Source: Porticoccaceae bacterium
GTDB taxonomy: Bacteria; Pseudomonadota; Gammaproteobacteria; Pseudomonadales; Porticoccaceae
Assembly: GCA_023228865.1 (NCBI GenBank)
Contig: JALOAH010000090.1
Span: forward strand, 1-14,271
DNA length: 14,271 bases
Reading direction: 5' to 3'
Each line of letters opens with the position of its first letter. Positions within the stretch are counted from its first letter, which is position 1. The translations under genes and the position numbers were made by a program. Shown here piece by piece: positions 1 to 7,160 of this stretch. A model generated the notes under the pieces. The model saw nothing but the letters and a program-made list of their open reading frames with translations, had not been told where the DNA came from and made no database searches.

Positions 1-658
1 TGCTTAACGCGATCACGGCTTCAATGGGCGCCATGGGCACGGTCACCAACTCCAGGGTTGCCGCCGCCAGAGTGAGGCTGTGAGCCAGTGTAAATGCAGT
101 GATTGTCGCTATGACGCTACCCAGACCCCTAACCAGAAGCAGCAGGGCGAGAACAAAAAGCAGGTGATCGATGCCGAGGAGAATGTGTTCGATACCGTAG
201 AGGAGATAGGTCTTTGCCACATGCCACTGACTGGCTCTGGCCGGAATCACAACGGTGGCCTCTGCAGGGGTTAGCCTGTGGGTGAGGCCTCTGCCGTCAC
301 TTAAATCCAGGCGCACCAGAACATCGGTTGCGGTGTGCTCAAGCCCCGTTATTTCAATGACGCCGCCTTCGATGCCGCCAGTACAGGCAGACAGCCATCG
401 GGACAGGTAGGCTCTGCCGTCCCAGACCGGTTCATCTGATGGATTTTGCTGGCACTGGGTGGGCAGTTTTACGCTTATTGCCATCGGTCTGCCGGCGACC
501 GCTGGCTTTTTCCACACAACCGCATAACGCTCGCTGTCAAACTGGCGAATTTCAAGATACCCCGGCTCCAGGGCGTGGCCGCGGCAAAGGCCGCTCAGTC
601 CGAGCCAGGTGAGCAGGCAGATCACCAGGGCAATCTTTTTCAGCACGCTGGCGGGCAT
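1..658 (-). CDS. HupE/UreJ family membrane protein (3' end cut by window edge)
   Basis: Reading leftward from the ATG at 658 gives 219 codons without a stop, running off the window. Residues 1-28 form a signal peptide (KK, then a hydrophobic run, ending GLCRGHA). A soluble domain follows, then the first membrane segments with the HupE/UreJ_2 signatures YGIEHILLGIDHLLFVLAL and TAFTLAHSLTLAAA, ending near PIEAVIALS. The family is named after hydrogenase/urease accessory proteins thought to carry nickel, but this extended form is mostly uncharacterised; a metal-transport role would be inference. The start lies inside the end of the preceding PpiC-like gene (19-base overlap), so the two are probably translationally coupled. 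The same gene trio recurs in marine gammaproteobacteria, as I recall. The remaining helices lie outside the window. Confidence 0.85.
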   Translation of the reverse strand, partial: MPASVLKKIALVICLLTWLGLSGLCRGHALEPGYLEIRQFDSERYAVVWKKPAVAGRPMAISVKLPTQCQQNPSDEPVWDGRAYLSRWLSACTGGIEGGVIEITGLEHTATDVLVRLDLSDGRGLTHRLTPAEATVVIPARASQWHVAKTYLLYGIEHILLGIDHLLFVLALLLLVRGLGSVIATITAFTLAHSLTLAAATLELVTVPMAPIEAVIALS

Positions 659-1509
659 GAATGTTGAGAAAGCAGCCGGGAAAAGGGAGCGGGGAGCTGA
701 ATCTGGTACTGCTCGCGCAGTTTTGCAAATAACTGGTTGCGCAACTCCAGGGTTTTTTGGGCTTTCCAATCGCGCGCGACCAGGGCGCGGATGTCGTCAA
801 GGGGCGGCGTCTGTTCCTGCTGATGCTCGCGAATGCGCACCAGATGGACACCGAAGCTGGACGGAACAGGGGCAGACCATTGGTTCGGGGGCAGTGCCGC
901 GATGGCGGCAAAGAAACCCTGGCCGAAAATGCCGTCAATAGCCTGGCGGGAAGAAAGCGGCAGCTGTGCTGGCAATAGGCTCGCCTGCTGCCAGCGCAAG
1001 GGATCTGTCGCCGGGTTTGAGGTCAGGGTTTCAACAATGGTTTGTATCTCGGCGGCGTCCGCGCTTGCGCCGAGAAAAATCTGCTCCAGGGCGAGCTTGG
1101 CAGGTTGCCGGTAGTTTTCCTGATTGGCGGCAAAATAGGCGCTGAGTTCGGCCTCCTCGGGATCAAGGAGATCCGAGCCGGTGTCGCTGAGAAATTCCAT
1201 TTTTTGGCGGAGGCGCAGTCTGATGACTTTGTCGTTGCGATCCAGCCCCAGCGCCAGTGCCTCCCTGTAGTAGATTTCTTCGCGGACAGCATCCTCAATC
1301 ATGGCCGCCACGGCTTTCTGGTCAGGCTCCTGTCGCCAGGTTTTTTGGTAGTTGGCGATCAGCTGCTCAATCTGTGCGGCCTCTATGGCAATAACATTGG
1401 CAGGCGCCTGCGGTGGCGGCGCCACCAGGGCGTAGAGCGCAAAGATCAGAGTGCCGATCAGCGCAAACTGAAGCAGAGGTTCCTTGAATAGTGCCACGTT
1501 GTCTGTCAT
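640..1509 (-). CDS. Membrane-anchored PpiC/parvulin-like peptidyl-prolyl isomerase
   Basis: The 289-residue product has a short cytoplasmic N-terminus, one hydrophobic helix at about residues 12-30 (LLQFALIGTLIFALYALVA), and a periplasmic region. A SurA/PpiD-like helical segment (about 45-130) precedes a parvulin-type region (about 135-228) ending in SSFGVHLVRI, which matches the usual C-terminal strand of the fold (GxHLVxV). It probably assists folding of exported proteins or of its membrane partners. The start is uncertain: a GGGGAG sequence touches the ATG at 1509 directly, whereas the in-frame GTG at 1497 has better spacing and would only remove four residues. It follows the DUF3604 gene by 22 bases and overlaps the HupE-like gene, so the three are one operon. 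Whether isomerase activity is retained cannot be judged. Confidence 0.8.
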   Translation of the reverse strand: MTDNVALFKEPLLQFALIGTLIFALYALVAPPPQAPANVIAIEAAQIEQLIANYQKTWRQEPDQKAVAAMIEDAVREEIYYREALALGLDRNDKVIRLRLRQKMEFLSDTGSDLLDPEEAELSAYFAANQENYRQPAKLALEQIFLGASADAAEIQTIVETLTSNPATDPLRWQQASLLPAQLPLSSRQAIDGIFGQGFFAAIAALPPNQWSAPVPSSFGVHLVRIREHQQEQTPPLDDIRALVARDWKAQKTLELRNQLFAKLREQYQIQLPAPFSRLLSQHSCPPAC

Positions 1510-1531
1510 CTCCCCGTGATCAAACCTTCTA

Positions 1532-3358
1532 CTATTGCCCCCCGTTGTACCAGATGGGCGATGTGTAGGCGCGCTCCTGGGTGGTCATGGGCACTTCGGC
1601 AGGGATGTTGTCGCCAAAGCGCTTGACGTCATAGGCAGACCAGCGTGGCGTGGGAATCTCCAGAACACGGGCGTAATAAAACGCGCTTTGATTGGAGTCG
1701 AAATCGGGATCCTGCCAGACCGTCGCCAGCTCGGCAGCCCCGATGCTGTTGCTCCAGGTGGCATTGGCAATATCCACGGTGGAACCAACGGGAGCCAGTT
1801 TGCCCTTGCGGTTTGGCTTTCTGTTTCCAGACCAGGCGACATCGTAAACTTTTTCGCGGGTGTTGCCGTCTGCGTCCAGCCAGCCTTTGACAATCTGGAT
1901 GCGATCCAGAGTCCCGCTAAAGGGATCCCTGGCGGCGGCAACAATGAAACTGGGGGATTTACCGCTGCTGTCAGGGGGCAGATCGCCCCCCATCGGTACG
2001 CCCTTGTCATAGCCAATGCGGGCAAGCTGCGGCGATGTCGCGTCTTTCTCGGTGTAATGCCAGCCACCAAAAAAGCGCACCGTGATGCGCGACCCGGTGG
2101 TGGCATACACTTCCTTGCGCGCCATGGCGTCAAAAAGCGCTTCGCGGGTATTTTCGGTCGCCCAGACACCGGCATAACCTGAAGCCGTCATTTCCCAGGC
2201 AATCATTTTTACGGGGCCTAGCTGGGCAATGAGGTGATTCCAGCGTCCAGGTTCAGGTTCGACAACAGAACTTTTGCCAAAAAAGTTTTCTTCTTCTGCG
2301 GTGGCCAGGCCGGTGTGGCTGTCGGTGGAGCCCAGCATGCCAAACTTGTAAGGGTTGGTTCCCAGGGTTTGCGCCATTTTTAAACCGTTTTTGAGCGCTT
2401 CGCGGGCATACTCGTACTGGAGCATGCTGTTTTCTTTAAATACGGGACCCATATTGGCTTTATCCCAGGTTTCGTAATCGGCGAATTCGTCATTGGGGGA
2501 TAAAAACGGATGGGCTTCGCCATCGCCCTTGATCTGGGTGACTTCATAGAGCGGTTCCCATTTCGCTCTGGTTGCTGCATAGGATGCTGACAGCGGCTCT
2601 CCGGTGGCGGGGTTGGTCTCAACCGGAAACATAATGCCGTTGGAGAGGTTGCCATTGTGGGCGAGAGCCAGAATTTTACCCCCTGTTGCGGCTTCATATT
2701 TTTCCATCCATTGCCACAGATCTTCCGGGTTGAAGCTTTCTGAGGCCGTAAATGGCAGCATTTTGCGGGCGGTGTCGGCATCGTCCCGGTAGAGTATGTT
2801 TCTGTGGAGGTTGTTGCCCCCTGCGGTGGATGTCCATTCATAGCCAATCATGGCGGTAAAGTTGCCCGGATCGTTGAAGCGGTCGGCGGTTTCCACATAG
2901 TCATCCCAAATACTCTGGGTAAAGCGTTCGTCCATGAGGATTTTGGGCAGCCTTCCCGAAGCATAATGACTGAAGATGTCGACATTGGCGTCCAGGGCGC
3001 TTTCTTTTCCGCCATTCATTTTTTGGTGCCAGTTGTTGATTTTGGGATCCTTCAACAGCTCCGGGTCGCCGCTGATGATTTTATCCATGGCGCCCATGCC
3101 GTCGGAATGGTCGGCAACCACCAGCCAGTCCAGTGGTCGCGAAAGCTTTACGCGAACGCCGTGGCTGGATATGACTTCTTCGCCGCGGGCAAATCGGTAG
3201 GCCTCCTCTGGCCCCAAAGTCACCCCGAAACCCCGTGCATCCATGGAGTTTTTGGTGTGGACATGGGTGTCTCCCCAAAAAACCTGGCTGGGAAATCGTG
3301 CGCCGGCGTGAGGTGAGTAACCGCTGCCAGGGTTGCCGCTCTCCGGGCTTTGCGCCAC
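1532..3358 (-). CDS. DUF3604 protein, exported, PHP-like metal-dependent fold
   Basis: The 608-residue frame from GTG at 3358 matches DUF3604 proteins. It has a PHP-like N-terminal metal motif, WGDTHVHTKNS (H32, H34), then WLVVADHSDGMG, LALAHNGNLSNG in the middle and GSTDSHTG further on. These His/Asp clusters suggest a metal-dependent hydrolase, but the substrate is unknown. The true start is unclear. The frame stays open upstream to the TAA at 3443-3445 and reads a typical Sec signal peptide (LAINPATLIICSLSLI, ending TGTAVA before QS), so GTG 3358 falls inside the signal sequence. No ATG, GTG or TTG precedes it; a CTG at 3418 has AGAGGA about five bases upstream. The protein is probably exported and about 628 residues long. 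It is the first gene of an operon with the PPIase and HupE-like genes. Confidence 0.85.
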   Translation of the reverse strand: MAQSPESGNPGSGYSPHAGARFPSQVFWGDTHVHTKNSMDARGFGVTLGPEEAYRFARGEEVISSHGVRVKLSRPLDWLVVADHSDGMGAMDKIISGDPELLKDPKINNWHQKMNGGKESALDANVDIFSHYASGRLPKILMDERFTQSIWDDYVETADRFNDPGNFTAMIGYEWTSTAGGNNLHRNILYRDDADTARKMLPFTASESFNPEDLWQWMEKYEAATGGKILALAHNGNLSNGIMFPVETNPATGEPLSASYAATRAKWEPLYEVTQIKGDGEAHPFLSPNDEFADYETWDKANMGPVFKENSMLQYEYAREALKNGLKMAQTLGTNPYKFGMLGSTDSHTGLATAEEENFFGKSSVVEPEPGRWNHLIAQLGPVKMIAWEMTASGYAGVWATENTREALFDAMARKEVYATTGSRITVRFFGGWHYTEKDATSPQLARIGYDKGVPMGGDLPPDSSGKSPSFIVAAARDPFSGTLDRIQIVKGWLDADGNTREKVYDVAWSGNRKPNRKGKLAPVGSTVDIANATWSNSIGAAELATVWQDPDFDSNQSAFYYARVLEIPTPRWSAYDVKRFGDNIPAEVPMTTQERAYTSPIWYNGGQ

Positions 3359-3545
3359 AGCTGTGCCGGTTATGAGGCTCAGGCTGCAAATAATAAGGGT
3401 TGCAGGATTTATGGCCAGGGGAATCCTCTGCTTTTGTGCTGTTTATTGTTGCTAGCTTTTGATATGGGGTTTGAGCCGGGCATATTGTCGCTAAAAATGC
3501 CTGTTTTTGGATTCTACTGAAAATAACTTCGATTAAAAACATAAA

Positions 3546-3562
3546 ATTCGCATGTGAATAAT
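3546..3562. promoter_or_regulatory. Operator-like motif ATTCG-N5-GAATAAT, copy 1
   Basis: ATTCGCATGTGAAT is a near-perfect 14-base palindrome (one mismatched pair) followed by AAT. The same arrangement, ATTCG, five bases, then GAATAAT, occurs at 8794-8810. This copy lies in the 373-base divergent region between the DUF3604 operon and activase A1, about 60 bases upstream of the predicted -35 of A1. A regulator of the MarR or TetR type encoded here could bind it; that is inference. Confidence 0.45.
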
Positions 3563-3621
3563 TATCTATCTATTTTTTCTCGCAAATCCGGAGCGGTTGG
3601 GCGCCTTTATAGTCGTTAAGG

Positions 3622-3650
3622 TTGAAAAGTGTAAGGGATACCAGTAAAAT
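3622..3650 (+). promoter_or_regulatory. Sigma70-type promoter of the activase A1 operon
   Basis: TTGAAA at 3622-3627 and TAAAAT at 3645-3650 are separated by exactly 17 bases, each matching consensus at five of six positions. Transcription would start near 3656-3657, giving a leader of about 135 bases before the ATG at 3792. The leader holds two small hairpins: CAGG/CCTG with an AAAAA loop (about 3728-3740) and GCCC/GGGC with a GAC loop just after. A perfect 10-base palindrome, ATACATGTAT, sits on the predicted start site at 3654-3663. Confidence 0.65.
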
Positions 3651-3653
3651 CGG

Positions 3654-3663
3654 ATACATGTAT
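3654..3663. promoter_or_regulatory. Palindrome on the predicted A1 transcription start
   Basis: ATACATGTAT is a perfect 10-base palindrome starting four bases after the predicted -10 box, covering the likely start site. A repressor bound here would block initiation, so it is a candidate operator. No second copy was found in the other intergenic regions, and a 10-base palindrome in AT-rich DNA can occur by chance. Confidence 0.35.
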
Positions 3664-3791
3664 TAATGAAGCGAAAAGTAATTTCACGAACTAAATGGTT
3701 TTTTCGGTGCATTCTGGCGCAGGACGACAGGAAAAACCTGAGCCCGACGGGCCTTGAGCTTGACAACCCCGCTTCCGCTGGAGCCTTTGTT

Positions 3792-4724
3792 ATGAAACTT
3801 TATGTGATGGGAATTGACTTTGGGTCAACCACTGCAAAAACAGTGATTCTCGACCTCAAGGGCAATATTGTCTCTTCGTGCATCAGCTCCATGGGCGCAG
3901 TGAGCGATCACGGCGTAAAAGCCTCTATTAGCGGAGCTTTGCAGCAGGCCGGACTCACCCAGGAGGATATGGGGCGGACAGTTTCTACCGGGTATGGCCG
4001 CAGAATGCTCGATATTGCCGACAAAAATTTTACCGAGATTACCTGCCATGCCCGCGGCGCCCTGGCGATGGTTCCCGAGGCCAGATTGGTGATTGATATT
4101 GGCGGCCAGGATACCAAGGCCATTGCCATCGACAAAAAAGGTGTTGTCGGCCAGTTTGCCATGAATGATCGCTGCGCGGCGGGAACGGGAAAGTTTCTCG
4201 AGGTGCTGGCGCGCGCCATGGAAATTCCCCTGGAGGAAATGGGCGCTCTCGCCATGGAAGCCAGGCAGGATCTGAAAATATCCAGCATGTGCGCCACCTT
4301 TGCCGAAACCGAGGTGATTTCCTTGCTGGCGGAAGGCCACTCCAAGGCCGATGTTTTGGGTGCTGTCCACGGCTCTGTTGCCACTCGCACCAAGGGTTTG
4401 GCGAGTCGGGTTGGCACCAAGGAACCCATTGTAATGACCGGCGGCGTCGCAAAAAACCAGGCTGCGGTCTACTATTTAGAAAAGACCTTTGGCGCCAAAT
4501 TCATCCTACCCAAGGATCCGCAGATTGCCGGAGCCTTGGGTGCTGCTATTTTGGCACTGGAGGACTATAAGGTGGAGCACAAGGCCGAACTGGACAAGCT
4601 CGACCGGGATTTCGAAGAGCAAATGGGCGCAGGTGGCGCCTGCGCGCCACTGTGCAAGGGCAATGGGAATGCGGCTGAAGCTGGACAGAAAGCGGCGCTG
4701 AAAACTGTCAATGCAGGGCAGTAG
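3792..4724 (+). CDS. 2-hydroxyacyl-CoA dehydratase / benzoyl-CoA reductase activase (ATPase), copy A1
   Basis: A 310-residue member of the BadF/BadG/BcrA/BcrD ATPase family, cytoplasmic. Such proteins are dimers with one bridging [4Fe-4S] cluster; ATP hydrolysis drives a low-potential electron into the dehydratase or reductase. Visible are GIDFGSTTAKT (7-17, phosphate loop 1), IDIGGQDTK (101-109), NDRCAAGTGKF (cluster ligand C128), SSMCATFAETEV (second ligand C167), MTGGVAKN (215-222) and a GALGAA adenosine motif near 247-252. The cysteines match the known HgdC pair (127 and 166). The start at ATG 3792 has GGAG eight bases upstream; the in-frame ATG at 3666 would add an unrelated 42-residue head. 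A tail of about 40 residues after the ATPase core carries two extra cysteines (C284, C288). It is the first gene of an operon, 106 bases before the catalytic subunit. Confidence 0.92.
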   Translation: MKLYVMGIDFGSTTAKTVILDLKGNIVSSCISSMGAVSDHGVKASISGALQQAGLTQEDMGRTVSTGYGRRMLDIADKNFTEITCHARGALAMVPEARLVIDIGGQDTKAIAIDKKGVVGQFAMNDRCAAGTGKFLEVLARAMEIPLEEMGALAMEARQDLKISSMCATFAETEVISLLAEGHSKADVLGAVHGSVATRTKGLASRVGTKEPIVMTGGVAKNQAAVYYLEKTFGAKFILPKDPQIAGALGAAILALEDYKVEHKAELDKLDRDFEEQMGAGGACAPLCKGNGNAAEAGQKAALKTVNAGQ

Positions 4725-4788
4725 CGCTCAGCGATGGTCGGCAAGTGAAGCTTTATTGCCCGGCAATTAAATTAATAGGCAAATAGTT

Positions 4789-4801
4789 GAAGTTAAACTT
4801 C
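4789..4801. repeat. Short perfect inverted repeat upstream of the BcrB-like gene
   Basis: GAAGTT and AACTTC flank a single A, making a 13-base palindrome 29 bases before the ATG at 4831 and just before its ribosome binding site (AGGAG at 4820-4824). It lies in the 106-base gap after A1, which also holds TTGCC-C-GGCAA at 4756-4766. It may be a regulator site or a weak RNA structure affecting expression of the catalytic subunit relative to A1; no convincing promoter was seen in the gap. Confidence 0.4.
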
Positions 4802-4830
4802 GTGTGACAACAGAGTAGCAGGAGAGAATC

Positions 4831-6171
4831 ATGCAAAGCAACGCGGGAATTCATGCAAGTGACAAGCGGGCAAATCGCCTCAAAGCAACCAAGCTGGGTG
4901 GTCAAATTGTCAATGACTACTGGTCAAGCCTGTTTAGAGCCAAGGAAGAGGGTAAAAAAGTCGTGTGGTACAACGGCACCTATATTCCGCCCTTTTTTCA
5001 GGCGCACGACCTGGCCTGGGTTCACGGTGAAGCCTGGTCTGCCTACCTGGCCGCCAAGCATTATGAAACAGCGGCGCAGCAGGCCGGTGAAGAGCGCGGC
5101 TATGACCGCGAGCTCTGTTCCTATGCGCGCACCCATATCGGCCAGGCCTTGATCGACAAGAAAAATCTTGAAGAGGGTATTATCCCGGTAAATGACCCCA
5201 GGGCTGACGCCATTCAGAGCCTGCCCGCGCCGGATATGTTTGTCAACGCATACCCCTATTGCAGCACAGGCCAGCAATGGGACGACCTTATTTATCGCTT
5301 TTACGGCAAGCGCGTCCCCATCTACAACGTCAACATTCCGTTGCTGTGGGGCGGAAGGCCGGACGCGAATTATCTCTATGGGCAGGAATGGGAAGAGCGC
5401 TCCGATTATGTCGCCAAGCAGCTGGTTGGCCTGACGGAATTCCTTGAGCTCCACACCGGTCGCAAGTACAACTGGGACAAGCTCAGCGAAGTCATGTCTT
5501 TCATTAAAAAGGCGGCAGAACTGCGCCTGGAAGCCATGGATCTCTGTACCGCAAAACCAGCGCCCGCCAGCTTTTTCGACTGGATTGTCAGCATCGCCCA
5601 TGTCAACTTCCTGCCGGGCACCCAGGCGATTGTCGACTATTTCGAATCTGTTAAAGCCGAAATCAAACAGCGCATCGCCGACGGCGAAGGGGCTGTGCCC
5701 AATGAAAAATATCGCTTCTTCTTTGACGGCATGATGAACTGGAACAAAGTGGGCTGGCTGGCGGATAAATTTGCCGCCGTCGACGCCACCGTTGTTGCCG
5801 GCCGTTATACCCATATGTCATTTTGGCAGGAGCCAGGTCTTGTCGATCTGGAAAATCCGGTCAGGGGCATGGCGCAGAACTACCTGGTTTGCCCCAACAA
5901 TCACGGTGCGCCCATCATGATTGGTGAAATTGAGAAAGTCTGCGATAAATTCGATATTGACGGCGTGGTTTGCCACGCCTCCAGAACCTGTCGCGGCATG
6001 ACCAACAACCAGTTTCTGATTACCGAATCAGCGCAGCGCCATGGCCGCCAGGCCATGTTCTTTGAGGGGGATGTGGCGGACGAATCCTTTTATAAGGACG
6101 AACTCTTAAATACCCGTCTTGAAGCCATGATCGAGGCTCTAGATGCCCAGAAACGCGGTGTGGCGGCTTGA
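4831..6171 (+). CDS. BcrB/HgdA-type catalytic subunit, 2-hydroxyacyl-CoA dehydratase family
   Basis: A 446-residue protein of the HGD-D (2-hydroxyglutaryl-CoA dehydratase D-component) superfamily, which pairs with a second homologous subunit; each subunit normally binds a [4Fe-4S] cluster. Diagnostic stretches are ELCSYARTHIG (C96), NAYPYCSTGQQW (C144), VPIYNVNIP, DGVVCHASRTCRGM (C381, C387) and the C-terminal FEGDVADESFYKDELLNTR, the pattern seen near the end of BcrB-type subunits. C96, C144 and C381/C387 are the likely cluster ligands. The length is closer to benzoyl-CoA reductase BcrB than to shorter HadB-type dehydratases, so ring reduction or dehydration are both possible. The ATG at 4831 has AGGAG six bases upstream. 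It follows A1 and precedes two SDR genes; the partner subunit lies 3 kb downstream in a separate unit. Such enzymes are usually oxygen-sensitive. Confidence 0.9.
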   Translation: MQSNAGIHASDKRANRLKATKLGGQIVNDYWSSLFRAKEEGKKVVWYNGTYIPPFFQAHDLAWVHGEAWSAYLAAKHYETAAQQAGEERGYDRELCSYARTHIGQALIDKKNLEEGIIPVNDPRADAIQSLPAPDMFVNAYPYCSTGQQWDDLIYRFYGKRVPIYNVNIPLLWGGRPDANYLYGQEWEERSDYVAKQLVGLTEFLELHTGRKYNWDKLSEVMSFIKKAAELRLEAMDLCTAKPAPASFFDWIVSIAHVNFLPGTQAIVDYFESVKAEIKQRIADGEGAVPNEKYRFFFDGMMNWNKVGWLADKFAAVDATVVAGRYTHMSFWQEPGLVDLENPVRGMAQNYLVCPNNHGAPIMIGEIEKVCDKFDIDGVVCHASRTCRGMTNNQFLITESAQRHGRQAMFFEGDVADESFYKDELLNTRLEAMIEALDAQKRGVAA

Positions 6172-6196
6172 TACTGTATTTGCAGTGATCAAAGGG

Positions 6197-6239
6197 TACC
6201 GCTGCTGGCAACGGGCATTTGCCCTGCTGGGCAGCGGTA
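6197..6239 (+). other. Nested inverted repeat between BcrB-like gene and SDR1
   Basis: TACCGCTGC (6197-6205) and GCAGCGGTA (6231-6239) form a perfect 9-base stem; the 25-base loop contains a second stem, GGGCA/TGCCC (6213-6224). There is no T-run after it, so it is not a classical terminator. It lies 25 bases after the stop of the BcrB-like gene within a 148-base gap, and could protect the upstream message from 3' decay or reduce read-through into the SDR genes. Confidence 0.55.
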
Positions 6240-6319
6240 GCACCAAAATTTATTTCCAACCCCTATTTCATCTAGCTGCGGCTTCGCCTGGCTAACTAAC
6301 ACGAAAGGCATTGAACTCC

Positions 6320-7117
6320 ATGGAAAATCAAGAAAAAAATCCGGCGCGGGAAATCAAAGACAGCTGCGTGCTGATCACGGGCGGGACTTCCGGCGTTGGT
6401 CTGGCTGCAGCCATGCAATTTGCTGAGGCCGGCGCAAAAGGCATCGCTATTAATGGGCGCAATACAGAGCGTGGCGAAAAGGCGCGGCAGTCAATTCTTG
6501 ACAAATATCCCGGCAGCAAGGTGTTCTTTGTCGCGGGGGACTGCAATATCGCAGCACAAGCCATTCGTGTCTGTGAGCAGGCCAGGGAAAAAATGGGCAG
6601 CATCGATGTGCTCGTCAATTCCACCGTTAGCCCCTACGGCCCCAAATTATTGAAAGATATTGCCGTGGAAGAGATGGAAAACATCATCGTCCAGCAAATG
6701 ATGGCGCAGCTCCTGACCAGCCGGATTGTCTACCCCTGGATGAGCGAAAACGGTGGCGGCGTGATCACCAATATCGCTTCAGATGCGGGAAAGGTGACGA
6801 CCCCTGGAGAAACCGTTCTCGGCGCGGCCATGGCGGGCATTATCATGTTTTCAAGGACAATGGCGATGGAAGCCAAGCGCAATGGCGTTCGCGTCAACGT
6901 CCTGACTCCGTCTATCATTGAGGGCACACTGACCAACTTGAGCGTGATGGATGATCCCTTTGGCTCCAAGCTGTTTGGCAAGGCCATCAAGATGGCGAAT
7001 TTGGGCGTCTGTGTTCCCGACGATCTCGCCAACATGATTCTGTTTCTGGCCAGCCCCCAGGCGTCCCGCCTAACCGGGCAGGCAATTAGTATCAATGGCG
7101 GCATCTCGGCCGCATAA
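6320..7117 (+). CDS. SDR-family protein lacking the catalytic Tyr and Lys (SDR1)
   Basis: A 265-residue Rossmann protein of short-chain dehydrogenase length. The nucleotide-binding glycine motif is intact (TGGTSGVG, residues 20-27), as is the C-terminal RLTGQAISINGGIS strand. The active site is not. Aligning ETVLGAAMAGI with the usual EAVYSASKAGV puts Leu at the catalytic Tyr (167) and Met at the catalytic Lys (171). The usual NNAG is NSTV, and the helix-4 Asn appears to be Gln126. Only Ser154 (NIASDAG) remains. It probably binds NAD(P) but cannot do standard SDR chemistry; it may act as a structural or regulatory partner of another SDR, or catalyse a different reaction. ATG 6320 is chosen because AAAGG lies 11 bases upstream; TTG at 6311 is too close to it. 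The next SDR begins 43 bases after its stop. Confidence 0.85.
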   Translation: MENQEKNPAREIKDSCVLITGGTSGVGLAAAMQFAEAGAKGIAINGRNTERGEKARQSILDKYPGSKVFFVAGDCNIAAQAIRVCEQAREKMGSIDVLVNSTVSPYGPKLLKDIAVEEMENIIVQQMMAQLLTSRIVYPWMSENGGGVITNIASDAGKVTTPGETVLGAAMAGIIMFSRTMAMEAKRNGVRVNVLTPSIIEGTLTNLSVMDDPFGSKLFGKAIKMANLGVCVPDDLANMILFLASPQASRLTGQAISINGGISAA

Positions 7118-7160
7118 CAGCAACAAGACATATCGAAAAACAGCGAAGAGGAGTCAGTTT

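Noticed and set aside
3666..3791. Upstream ATG giving activase A1 a 42-residue N-terminal extension
   Set aside because: The extension is unlike any activase, overlaps the predicted leader immediately after the promoter, and the ATG at 3792 has a proper GGAG.
4924..5814. Minus-strand 296-codon open frame opposite the BcrB-like gene
   Set aside because: Shadow frame of a well-supported catalytic subunit; no ribosome binding site or domain.
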